Below, piece after piece: positions 1-11,000 of a stretch of DNA of 64,000 nt (position 1 is its first letter; every line of letters starts with the position of its first letter). Under the pieces are notes generated by a model. It saw only the letters and a program-made list of their open reading frames with translations. It searched no databases and was not told the DNA's origin. Origin of the DNA: Echinometra lucunter. Taxonomy: Eukaryota > Echinodermata > Echinoidea > Camarodonta > Echinometridae. Position numbers and translations under genes: made by a program. The stretch covers positions 20,242,143 to 20,306,142 of the forward strand of contig CM057169.1 of the NCBI GenBank assembly GCA_029962745.1, in the 5' to 3' direction.

Positions 1-1106
1 TACGTTTATGGTGCCAAAAGGTGGATATGCGATAGTTAGGTTTAGAGCCGATAACCCAGGCTGGTGGTTGATGCACTGTCATTTCGAAGACCATTTCAAG
101 GTACGTCATCATTGTGCTCGAGTCATATGATAAATTCAAATTCAAATTCAAATTCATATTTATTCATTTCCAGCAGAAAGAAAAGAAATACACTGACATT
201 GCATAGGTATAATTACAGAAAAATATAAAAGAGATTATATACATTTTCAAGAAAGTTTTCTTGATAAGTACAGTATTTGAAAGAAATTCTTAGATTCTGC
301 GGAAATGGAGGGATCCAATAAAAAGCCTTGCTTGTAGTTTGTGGATCCCCCATTGCTCCTGGTTGAATTAAAGTTACCTTTTTGGGCTCCTTTATCGCAT
401 TTTGAACGCAGCTAATTAACTACGTTTTTTAATATTCATCTCACGGAATAAGGAATGTATTTTCGTACTTAAGAAATTAAAACGTTTGTCTTGAAAATTA
501 AGTAACAGTGGTAATACTTATTTCCCTACGAATTTCAAGAAGATTGCAGATATAAGAATATTGCGAGTCTTTTGTTGTACATTCCTTAAGCGGTAAACTG
601 ATGTAATAACTATAGTCTGTTCAGGGAGAATAACACGACATAGACTTTGGAAAATTAGAAAATAATAACAGATGGGTATAATCCTGTAGAGGTGTTGTGG
701 TCCAGTGGATAAGTCTCTGGGCTTTGAACCACAAGGTACGGGGTAGGAATCCCTGCCGCAGCACTAATGTCCTTTGGCAAGATACTAATCTACATTTGCC
801 ACACTTGACCCATTTGTAAATGGGTACCGACAGGAAGGAATTCCTTGAAAGCTGTGAGCAATAAAACTGGTAGCCCAGCTTAGCCGGGGTAATATTGGGA
901 GCGCCTTGAGCGCCTTGTTTGGTGGAAACGTGCGCTATATAAGTATATTATTATTATTATTATTATCATTATTATTATTATTATTATTATTATTAGTAGT
1001 AGTAGTAGTAGTATTATCATTATTATTATTATCATTATTATTATTATCATTATTATTATTATTAGTAGTAGTAGTAGTAGTAGTAGTATCATTATTATTA
1101 TTATTA

Positions 1107-1159
<53 letters not shown>

Positions 1160-1164
1160 TATTA

Positions 1165-1226
<62 letters not shown>

Positions 1227-1414
1227 ACTATTCTATCCGAGGCTCTCAGACGGTTCTGGTCCCGCATTCAGTAAAAGAACTATCATGCCAGACAGGAGAA
1301 ATAAAAAGATAAATTCGTTTCTTCTTTTTCCAGCTTGGCATGGGAATGATTTTTCACGTCGAAGGCGATGTGCCGCCACCACCGACCAACATGCCCGTCT
1401 GCCCTCAAACCTGA
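1..1414 (+). CDS. Laccase-type multicopper oxidase, gene A (last two exons only)
   Basis: Seen: an exon from the window edge to 100 ends in phase 0 at a GTACGT donor. It encodes the copper motif [14 protein letters not shown] second exon begins after a TTTTTCCAG acceptor, runs 1334-1411 and ends at TGA 1412-1414; it starts [14 protein letters not shown]. Family knowledge: HCHxxxHxxxxM is the L4 motif of laccases. It supplies the type 1 copper Cys, His and axial Met (Cys to Met spacing 10, as here) and the His-Cys-His bridge to the trinuclear centre. The oxidase takes electrons from phenols or similar donors and reduces O2 to water, usually outside the cell. Exon layout, phase and sequence match the last two exons of gene B (25065-25684), so this is the upstream member of a tandem pair. 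The rest of the gene lies left of the window. Intron 101-1333 holds a SINE and a long TTA microsatellite. Confidence 0.88.
689..942 (+). repeat. tRNA-derived SINE in the last intron of laccase A
   Basis: An RNA polymerase III-like head starts GAGGTGTTGTGGTCCAGTGG (box A-like, about 698-708). A box B-like GGTAGGAATCC follows near 742-752, then a conserved body with ACTAATGTCCTTTGGCAAGA and AGCCGGGGTAATATTGGG. The element runs straight into an ATT/TTA microsatellite, the usual simple-repeat 3' tail of such SINEs. A reverse-strand relative is at about 32745-32920. Confidence 0.7.
943..1224. repeat. (TTA)n microsatellite with TAG and TCA variants
   Basis: About 280 bp of TTA trinucleotides interrupted by blocks of TAG and single TCA units. 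It directly follows the SINE and lies 109 bp upstream of the final laccase A exon. Long open frames through it (poly-Leu, poly-Asn, poly-Ile) are artefacts of the repeat. Confidence 0.9.
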
Positions 1415-2040
1415 AGCCACGTGACTGCTATCCGATATTTGGAGACAAAAAAATCGCAAAAAGCACATGATTCGGACGTTCCATCATAAAGAGCCTGAAT
1501 TATCGACGTAATGAATAGTCATATGGAGTACCAGATATTTTTTTTTTTTTAAATCCAAGGGTGGGGGTGGGGGTGGTGGAGGGTGGGGGTGGGGGTGGTG
1601 GAGGGAACTATGGGGTAGGCAGAGCGGCTCAAAGGACACGCGTTGTTATTGATGCAGAACTTGTCCGGTACACAAGGTACAGTAAGACGTGGGGAGCGTT
1701 TCATGAAGAGTTTTGTCTGTGAAAATCACCGACAAATGTTATAAGCTACTGAAAATACTCGCATCTGATTGGCTGAAAGCAAATTAGTCAGTGAAAACCA
1801 CTAACTAATTGTTTCATGAAACGCCCCCCCCCCCCGTCCTCAACTAACGGTCATGACTACTGAACAGGAATAACTTTATTATTTGTTATTTTTGTAAACT
1901 CTTGCCAATATTGTCTAGACTTCAACTACAGTGACATCAAGGCACTACAGACTTTTATTACCACTTTGAGCTGGGGTAGAAATATTTTTTAGGCTGTATA
2001 CCTACATCTGATATAATTTCACTTAAAGAAACTTTTCATG
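1415..2040. other. Intergenic DNA after laccase A; G-rich runs
   Basis: No gene is visible. It contains a poly-T tract, two GGGTGGGGGTGGTGGAGG blocks at about 1559-1604, and a C-run near 1826. A stretch beginning TTTCATGAAG near 1700 (TGAAAATCACCGACAAATGTTATAAGC) is echoed at about 51144-51260, each time ending at a C-run, so it is a dispersed repeat. Confidence 0.6.
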
Positions 2041-3055
2041 AAGGCCCACGTTGATGGTATTTGCCGAACTGTTTCTCGCAATATCGGTATTATCAATAAG
2101 GTTAGATTTTATCTGCCAACCTCCTCTCTCTTAATACTTTACTGAATATTCATATTGCCTTATTTGAATTATGGAATTCTCCTTTGGGAAAATACACATA
2201 GTTCATATACCTTGAAAGAATATTCCTTTTGCAAAAGAAAGCTATTCGTGACATCTGTAACACTTCCTGGAGATCCCATACTGATGTTTATATAATATTC
2301 TAAAAAAATCAATGACTTATATCACTGTAACCTTGGTCAGTTAATGTACTAATTGAATAACAATGCGCTATCCACTATTATTTATTCAATTTTCTACAAA
2401 AATAAAACTACACACAAATACGACGTATTTCACTAAATCTTTTTTTTTCACCTTCATTGGCCCAATACTTCGGAATACTCTTGATGGTCAACTCTTTTAA
2501 CAGTGTTTAAATTCAAGTTAAGGAATATTCTCGTTGGTACTTTTCATGCTTTGGCTTGATAACTCGTCATCCCCTTTTTAATCTTTTTTAAAAAAATTTA
2601 TCTTTTAGATTCTAAGTTTTGATTCACTCAATCATGTTCTCAGTCTTGGTTTAATTATCCGTGCTCCAGTCGGTCTATGTGTTGTCTGTGTGAGAATAGG
2701 TAAGAGCCCTCTTTCGCCCTATGTTGCTCTTCTCTCCTTCCGTGTCCCTTTCCTTCTTTCCTTTCATGTTTTATCTATCTTGTCTTTATGTTTTAAAAGG
2801 TTACCTATTTCAAAGAAATACATTGTATAAGGACATCATTAAGTAATAGGGGGCTGCAGTCTACAAGCTCAGCTTTTCAGCTCTCCCCTACATTTCAAAC
2901 CTGATTTAGTTGATGCGAATTCTTTCGACATAAAGTTGTGTAATGTTATAATGTTATACGTAATTATTATTGTTCGATATCATTTTTTCCTTATGTGCAT
3001 TAACTTTGTGTTTTGTTATATTTGTTGGAAAGGGAAATAAATAAAGTGATAAAAG
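2041..3055 (+). mobile_element. Decayed LINE: C-terminal reverse transcriptase tail and 3' UTR
   Basis: Conceptual translation in drifting frames gives HVDGICRTVSRNIGIINK followed by VRFYLPTSSLLILY, then LLQKKAIRDICNTSWRSHTD. These are the hallmark segments that follow the polymerase domain in jockey/CR1-type LINEs, and the same block order occurs in the two LINEs at 12907-15850 and 27450-29660. Internal stops and frameshifts make it non-functional. The probable 3' end is the AAATAAATAAAG-rich stretch near 3040-3055. The 5' boundary is approximate. Confidence 0.6.
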
Positions 3056-3180
3056 ACTTAATGCCTACATGACAGCTTAAATGCAGCCGTAACATTATGT
3101 CCGTCTTATCTTGTTGATGTTGATTGTTGAACTTGGGTTTTTACAGAGTCTGACGTGTATCAACTAAAAAATATGATTAT

Positions 3181-3306
3181 TTACGTCTGGGGCCGACCTT
3201 TAACGTCTCCATCCGAAAGACGTGACTCAGATTCGAACCCGGGTCCGCTGAATCAATACATAACTTCCACTGTTAGCCGGATTACAGGCGCACGCCACAA
3301 CGCCTG
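3181..3306 (-). repeat. SINE with 7SL/Alu-like head and tRNA-like box B
   Basis: On the minus strand it begins GGCGTTGTGGCGTGCGCC followed by TGTAATCCGGCTAACAG, very like the 5' domain of 7SL RNA and Alu. About 45 bases on is a canonical box B, GGGTTCGAAT (3231-3240), then a body ending in GGTCGGCCCCAGACG. The length of about 125 bp and the internal polymerase III boxes support a SINE. The 7SL origin of the head is inference from a short match. Confidence 0.6.
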
Positions 3307-3756
3307 AATTAATGCGATAATGATCGTGATAATTTTCTTTATAACCGTCAATCTCTAGTAGGTATATGCACAGTCCAGTCCATCATTGTCCAGTGTGTTG
3401 TATTTACAACTTTTAAGCAAACAACCCTTCGGACTTGCACTGACCTTTATTTCCAATATCAGAAGAAAAGGTTAAAGGGCATCCTTAATGCATCCATGAA
3501 AACCAATGATATTGACCCTTCAGTCATTATAGAACAAATTTGTTCCCAATCACCTTGCCTTACCTAGTCTCATACCTTAAAATTGCCCTTAAAACCACAA
3601 AATTCTCTTACAAGAGGAAAAATAACATCACAGTTTGGAGGTGCTTGGCAAATTCTCCAACAAACACAAAATACAATAAAGAATAGTTACATTTTTATCT
3701 TTGATAGGACACGTAACTATTTTTTTAAAAATGTTTTGGCTTACTTAATACAAATT

Positions 3757-3949
3757 ACAGTCAAACCTGCTTTAGTGACCACCTGTATAAAAAGACCACC
3801 TGTCTATAAAGACCACAAATTTTGTTTCCCTTGAATAGTTTTTCCCATTGAAACGTGTATTAAAGGAACCTGTCCATAAAGACCACCTGCTCATAAAGAC
3901 CGCTTTTCTTGTCTCCCTTGGGTGGTCTTTATATACTGTATTTGTTTGT
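3757..3949. repeat. Small dispersed repeat with TATAAAGACCACC units
   Basis: Five copies of an (A)TAAAGACCACC-like unit occur in under 200 bp, the last inverted (GGTGGTCTTTATATACTGTA). The left end reads TTACAGTCAAACCTGC and the right end ACTGTA, giving short imperfect inverted ends as in a MITE. The open frames across it are not gene-like. Confidence 0.5.
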
Positions 3950-4310
3950 ATAATAATTGTAGTCATGGTATTTGCTGGTCTTATCCAATCATTTTATGTT
4001 ACTGAGGATCCATCAGAAAGCTTTCAGCATCAGAGGATCGTTCGTGATACATTTTCCCCTTAGAATTCAGGAGGGGGGGGGGGCGCCTGGGGAACTAGTT
4101 TTCATGGCTGTATAGGCTAATTGTCATAACTATTGTCATGGCCACTGCCATCGTTCATACATCGTCGGCTCTGGACATAGGCTCATAGTTCTATTATTCA
4201 ATTTCCCTTGTGGTATAGTCAGCTCGGGTGCTGTGTTACGGGGCTGCCGACTTGTCCGTACTTGGTTGCAGGGAGAGGGGTTCACGACTTTCCTGTTTTT
4301 CGATGGGATT

Positions 4311-4473
4311 TTTTTTCTCTTTTTCCTTCTTCTTTCTCTCTTTCTTCCATTTCTTCTTTTCTGTCTTCTTTACTCTTTTTGCTTCTTTTTCCTTTCTTCT
4401 TTTTCTTTTTTTTTCATTTTTTTCTCCTTTTTTTCCTTCTTCTTTTTCTTCTTCTTCTTCTTCTTATTTTTCT

Positions 4474-4505
<32 letters not shown>

Positions 4506-4591
4506 TTTCTTCTTCTTCTTCTTCTTCTTCTTCTTCTTCTTCTTCTTCTTCTTCTTCTTCTTCTTCTTCTCTTTCTTTTCCCCCGCCCTGT
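4311..4591. repeat. Polypyrimidine tract, mostly (TTC)n
   Basis: About 280 bp made almost entirely of T and C on the plus strand, ending in a clean (TTC)n block near 4505-4570. All three plus-strand frames are open (poly-Phe, poly-Ser, poly-Leu) only because of composition. Such mirror-symmetric purine/pyrimidine tracts can form triplex DNA. Confidence 0.9.
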
Positions 4592-4654
4592 CCCTCTTTT
4601 CCCTCTGCCTTTTACTCGGCCACACATGTTCTCAGGGTGGACTTCCCCTTTAAA

Positions 4655-4862
4655 TAATTAACGGGGCTAGACTAGACAAGCTTTGCTTTTTCATGCCCCG
4701 CCCACATTATGCTTTCTTCTTCTCCCCCTTTTTCTTGTATATTTCAATGTAAATTCATGTGTTTTTATTGTTTTATGTGTTTGAATTCGTGATTTATATT
4801 GTATTGTTTGTATAATTTTCTGATTTTTAATGTGGAAATCAATAAAATGAAATGAAAAAATT
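4655..4862 (+). repeat. LINE-like 3' end
   Basis: AT-rich sequence starts near ACGGGGCTAGACTAGACAAG and ends AATCAATAAAATGAAATGAA before poly-A. This resembles the short-repeat 3' tails of CR1/L2-type elements. No protein-coding part is attached. It lies about 150 bp upstream of the laccase B start exon. Confidence 0.4.
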
Positions 4863-5014
4863 GCGTGTGCGAGATGCCAAAAATATGTCTACACTATTTA
4901 CTTAACCATGTCAACCATGCGGTTCTGACGATGGTTAATATTCTTTGTCTTTGAAGTGGAGTATTTTGTATAGTGACGTGCTTGCATTTAGATGCCCTTG
5001 AACAGGCTCGCGAA

Positions 5015-5075
5015 ATGATGGAGAAAATCTACGTGTTTGGGTTCACCGTGATCTTGGTTCAGGTGGTCACAAATG
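5015..5075 (+). CDS. Start exon of laccase B: signal peptide
   Basis: ATGATG at 5015 opens a frame with charged residues and then a hydrophobic core: [20 protein letters not shown], ending in phase 1 at a strong GTACGTAG donor (5076). The next laccase exon, 14.3 kb downstream, begins with two bases completing a Gly codon, so the phases match exactly. An upstream ATG at 4992 is out of frame and stops at once. Assignment rests on phase, position and signal-peptide character; a transcript would be needed for proof. I saw no convincing TATA box in the 150 bp upstream. Confidence 0.75.
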
Positions 5076-8000
5076 GTACGTAGAGACCCACGCCTGTGCA
5101 ACATGACACACATTACTTATCATAATGATTTAAGATTTTGATATCATGATTCATGATTAACTATATATCATTATATATATCTCTGCATATTTTGAAGGGG
5201 TGTTAAATGAGCTTGGATATTGGCCTGTACCCTGTTTTATATTGTTTGACGCGGAGAATGCATTGGTGTTTTGTGCAGCAAAAGCCCGGGGAGGGCACTC
5301 GACCCCAAAAGTGGTAAGTATGTGCCGCGGGCGAGACAAAAAACGGGGGCTTTGGAAAGGGCTTATTGTGAAAAGGAGGGTCTTCGGAACGGGCTTCGGA
5401 ACTACAAATGTTTTTGAAAACGGGGATCTTTGGAACGGTTCGCCTACGTGTGAGTGCATTTGTATCCCTATATGGAACGGGCATACGTGCATGCAGCTAG
5501 CCCGGCGGTACGGGCGCCGGGTGCGCTCGCGCAGAGGCGATGGTCGGACAGCGCTCTGCGGGCCGCTTTTCACCAAAAAATGCAGCTCATTGTAGCGGAT
5601 CAATTCGGCCGGAACGGCGTAACGAAAAACATGCTAAGCTTTGGAACGGATTTCTTTCTTCTTTTTTCTCGATAAGAAGAAAATGCTATGCTTTGGAACG
5701 GTTTTCTTTGTACTTTTTCTCAAAAAGATAAAAATGCTATGCTTTGGAACGGAAATTTGAGTGTAAAAATGGGGGTCTTCTCCGCCGCACATACCCACTA
5801 CTCATTATATACTGAGTTCCCCCCCCCCCCTCCCCCGGGAGCAAAAGAGCTCTACAAGTTGAAGTTTGAAATGTGAAATGCAGCTTGATATGAAAATGAA
5901 CTGACCGGGTGATGTTCGTTATTCCGAGAGTTCGTTATTCCGAAACACGCAAAGTGCGTATACCTAGATGTTCGTTAGTCCGAAAGTGAAAAAGGGTTCG
6001 TTAATCCGAGCATTTATTCCAAAGGTTCGTAATTCCGAAGCTTCGTTAATCCGAAAATAAAATAAGGTTTGTTATTCCGAAAATAACTAACGAACTAACG
6101 AACCTTATTTCATTTTCGGACTAACGTATACCTTCGGAATAATGAAGCTTATTTCGTTTTCGGATTAACGAACCTTCGGAATAAAGAACCTTCGGAATAA
6201 CGAACCTTCGGACTAACGAACCTTTGGAATAAACGAACCTTCGGAATAACGAACCTTCAGAATAACGAACTGTAACTGAAATGACCAAACTATACCACCG
6301 ATGTGTCTTAAAATTTCGATAATGATAAAGAGTGTCATACCATGTTTTCTGCATGATATTACTTAGTACAATTAATGTAGGCCGACATGTATTTCTAAAA
6401 GTGAGATGGCAGCCCTTGGCTCTCATGTTATAGATCCTTGGTTGAAATTGTTGCTCGGTGCTTGCATCCCTTGACAAGATATTTCCGTGTGTAATGTGTA
6501 ATCTAAAAAAAATATATATAAATTACTTTCATAGTTATTCATTCATAATATCACTACAGGTTGTTTTTTTCTGAAAGTATTTTTTTCCCCACATATTTGA
6601 TAAGAATAATGTATCAGAAATGTGCTCGCAAATAGAAACCTGAAGATGAGCACTAAAATTCGAGTTCTGAAATGCTGTGTATGGTCTGTCCTTTTGTATG
6701 GCTGTGAGAGCTGGACATTGAATAAATCCTTGGATAGCAGAATTCAAGCAGCAGAAATGTGGTTCCTGAGAAGAATGCTTAGGATACCTTGGACTGACAG
6801 AATATCAAATGAAGAAGTACTCGATAAGGCATGTGTCTGTAGATCCCTCCCTAACACCATAAGAAAAAGACAACTGCAGTTTGTTGGGCATATCATGAAA
6901 AGAGAAGCCACGGAAAACAGGATACCGACAGGAAAACTTGAGGGAAAGAGAAGTAGAGGGAGACAACACATAAAGTACATGGACCAGTTCATTAGGCTGA
7001 CTGGCAAAAGTAATAACAGCACATTACAAATAACCAAAGATAGAAGTAGATGTAAAGCCTTGATCGCCAATGTCTGGAACAGACAAGGCACCTAGCAAGC
7101 AAGAAAGCAATCTATCAAATGACATATGGTTAAATTTCATTATTTTCTCACTTTCCTAACAAAAGATAGTATCCCTCAAACTCAAGGTAATATTCTGCCC
7201 CTTTTTGCCCATTTGCTCTATAATATACATGTACACATGGACAGGGATACTCTGCAAAAATGACGTTTATCAGACCGTTATATTTTCAATTTTTATTTTT
7301 ATGCAGGGCCCACCAATTAAAAATTAGCGTAATGTATTCTCTTTCAGATGATATAAGATTCATACTTCTACATCCCTACGAAATTAGGATCAACTGCCAA
7401 AATTCTAAAAACTTGCCGAAAATGGTTCAAAATCAGCTTTCCATTGTTTTTGAATGGAAAATGCTCACTTGTTTCATAAATCTTCCAAAAGCATTACCTA
7501 TCTACCTTCTATTTCTTTTCGCTCTCAGTAAACTTTTAAGGCCTCACTATTAAAAAAAAGGAGACAACAACTTTCTCTATCAAATGATACCAGACATTTG
7601 ATACAAAAATGTGAAGATTGACATGCATAATTCCATTGAGTAAAGGACAAAAAACGGTTCACATTTTGGTACCCAATTCAGTGTGTTTTAGGTACATAAA
7701 CTCAAATCTGTTTCAGACACGTACGCTATACCTGTATATTTCCGCTTATGTTAATTTGAGCTGCATGTATCCTGCATTTTCAAAAATATACAGGGTATAG
7801 TATTAAGTTAGAAATCTTGCTCACTGGCGTAGCTAACGGAAGGGGGGCACAAGGGGGCCATGCCCCCTGTTGATCGGCGAGCAAAAAAAAAAAAAACAGC
7901 AACAACAAACAAACATTCATAGAGTCCGCTTAACATAACTTACCCTACCCCTACACTGCGAAATAAAAGTAAAACGTAAATATGCCACTTCTCATATAAG

Positions 8001-11000
8001 TTACACCTAATACTGAATTTTAGTGTGCAGAAAATGCCATTTTCATGCACAAATTTTCGAAAATCTCCGTACCGTGATACCCCCCTCCGACACCCTCCCC
8101 CCTCCCTCATATGCCACTTCTCATAAGTTCAAAATGGTTTAGTAAAGGGGTTTTAAGAGCTGGAGTCACATAACTCATTCCCTTTGAACCATGTTCGATG
8201 CCGCCAGGAGAAAATATGTCAGGCATGTGCTTAACCGGATCTTCCTTGCAGATGCGTAGACAAAAGATCCCCCTGGCTTCAAACTTACGGGCCATTTGCA
8301 AAGGGAAATATACTTTTGTATTGATAATTACTTTTCGCTACCACTCGTCCGATAATACGAGCAGTACACAGTGCTTACCTTTACAGGAGGCAAGCGAAAG
8401 AAAATGGTGCAAAATTTCCTGAAATATGAATCAAAATTACTCGACTGGGCATGTGTGGGCACTAATCTGACACATAACATCATAAATAACTGTAATTGAA
8501 CAAATTCATTTTTTATTTTCGTTTGCTGGAAGTAATCGGAAACGTATCAAATTGCGGGTTTTAGGATTGTAAAATTTTACTATTATTCACAAATTAAAAC
8601 TGCTATCATGCGTCATACGCAAATTTCTGGACACACTATTAGACTTTTGCATTCATATTTTATTTTCATCTGTTCAATTTTCTCTCTGTTAATTCAAATA
8701 AAAAGTGAAATATTACGATATTTTATTTGTGACAAAAATCACTACTCGAGCTTCCCCTTGATGTTGGCGGCATCGAACCTCGGACATCAAAGGCAAAAGC
8801 ACACCTGTAAATTCTATTGTGCAACCTTAGAAAGGGACAGCTGCTTGAAATAGTTTGTTGCCAGTTGGGACTCCAGCTCTTAAAACTCCTTGGTTTAATG
8901 GTTAAATGATTGGTTAATTTACCTGACTGCTAAGAAAGCATGTGTATGCTTGTTGGTAAGTAACCAGGGGACCCACGGCTTTAAGTCCCCTCCGAAGTTA
9001 CCCTTAATACTGAATTTTAGAGTGTAGAAAATGCCATTTTCATGTACGAATTTTCAAAAATCTCCCTACCGTGGGAGGGAGAAAAGCCCCCTCCCACACC
9101 CTCGCCTTGGACCCTATATGCCATTTATCATATAAGTTACCCCAATACTGAATTTTAGAGTGCAGAAAATGCCATTTTCATGCACGAATTTCAAAAATCT
9201 CCCTACCGTGGGAGGGAGGGGGTACCCTCGCCTTGCCCCCCCCCCCCCTGTTGAAAATTTCTGGCTACGCCAGTGATCTTGATAGTGGGTATTGTTGATA
9301 TCATTTCTTTGTTTAAGAAATAGAATGCAAATTACGGGGTTAACATAATACAATAAATCACATGGTCTGTAAAATTAGAAGAAAACAATAAATCTTTTGA
9401 TCCCTGTTGACAGAGAGTGATATAAACATAACAGTGAGAAATTTGCAATTCTACCATGGTCCATTGCTCATGTTTAAGTGCACTGTTTGGTCAGGGATCG
9501 GATCTTAAAATTGGCATTGGCGTAAAAACAAAAAATGTCGAGAAACAACCGTCGCCGGAGCAACAATCCTACAACTATTTTTAAAACAATAAAACGATAA
9601 AATACAATTTAAAAATTATAGTTTCAGTTATATATAAGAAGCTGGTTTAATATCTGAGGGATTAAAAAAAAGCCTTCAAATTCTTTCTGAGTTTGATCTG
9701 TGTTGCGTGTGTGCGTGCATGCGATCAGAATCAAAGGTAGCAAACAGCAGTTAAAGGGTAAGTCCACCCTCGAAGTTTCACTTTTCAATAAAAGGAGATA
9801 AATTTGAACAGCATTTTAAAAAAGAAATGAGCAAAATCGGTCAAAGAATAAGAAAATTACACTCATTTACATTTTCTAGTAAAAAGGATATTGACTGTTT
9901 ATGCATTCCGCAACATATGTTTACATATATGGAAACTGAATATTCGACAGTTTGTAATCCATATTACACATTTACTGAAAAGGGATGTGGACTGCTTATG
10001 TATACTACTTCATACTTTGACATACATATATGGAAATTGAAGTTGACTGTTTGTATTTATACATTTATATAACAGTGATATGAATGCTGAAAAGGGGTAT
10101 TGGCTATGTATGTATTCTACATCATATATTTATATGGAAATGAATATTGACTGTTTACATGGTTTACATTCCATATCACATATTTACATGATAGTAATGA
10201 ATACTGAAAAGGGATATTGAACTGTTTATGTATTCCATTTCATATTTATTTACATTTGCAGAAACTGAATATTGAGTGTTTGTATTCCATATCACACGTC
10301 TACTGAAAATGGATATGGACTGCTTATGTATGCTACTTCATACTTTTATTTACATATGGAAATTGAATGTTGACTATTTGTATTCCATATCTCATCCGAA
10401 TACTGTAAGACGGTCAATCTCCATTTTTTAGATTATAAAAAGTTGATCTCCTCTATTGAGAACTCATCAGCATGTACACACATGTATCATTTTTATAGAA
10501 GAGCATTTACTAAACTGAATTCTTACTTCTTATTCCACTGTGTATGATATTACAGTTAAGCAGCCATGTTCACTTTTTTTTTCTGATACTGGTAACATTT
10601 CCCTCAATTGATCATGTATAACTGCAATCCTATTTTCTTGTTCTTTTTTTTCAACCATAGGGCTATATGCTACCTTAACAAATACGTCTCATGATGATCA
10701 TGTATTCAAACTCTTGTTTGCTTGTTATAGCTATCCACTGCTAAGCAAGCTAGTGTACACTCAAACGTGCACAGGATGCTCTTTCTTTTAACTTCTCTTT
10801 GTTAATCCAATCTTATCAAAATAACGTTTACTTTCTCAGTGATAAATTCGTGAACCACTCTAAATTGAATTGTCTCGATCTTGTATACATCATGAAATAC
10901 CTTTCCTTACGTATTCAAGTTCACCATTCACTTCGCTTTTACAATCTTGAATGTTATTGTTAGCAAAACTTAGCAATATCCAAGCAGGTAGAAATACCTA

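Noticed and set aside
906..1274. Overlapping open frames of poly-Leu, poly-Asn and poly-Ile
   Set aside because: They are readings of the TTA microsatellite in a laccase intron.
4208..4661. Phe-, Ser-, Leu- and Arg/Lys-rich open frames on both strands
   Set aside because: Composition artefacts of the TTC/pyrimidine tract; no start context, splice sites or domain.
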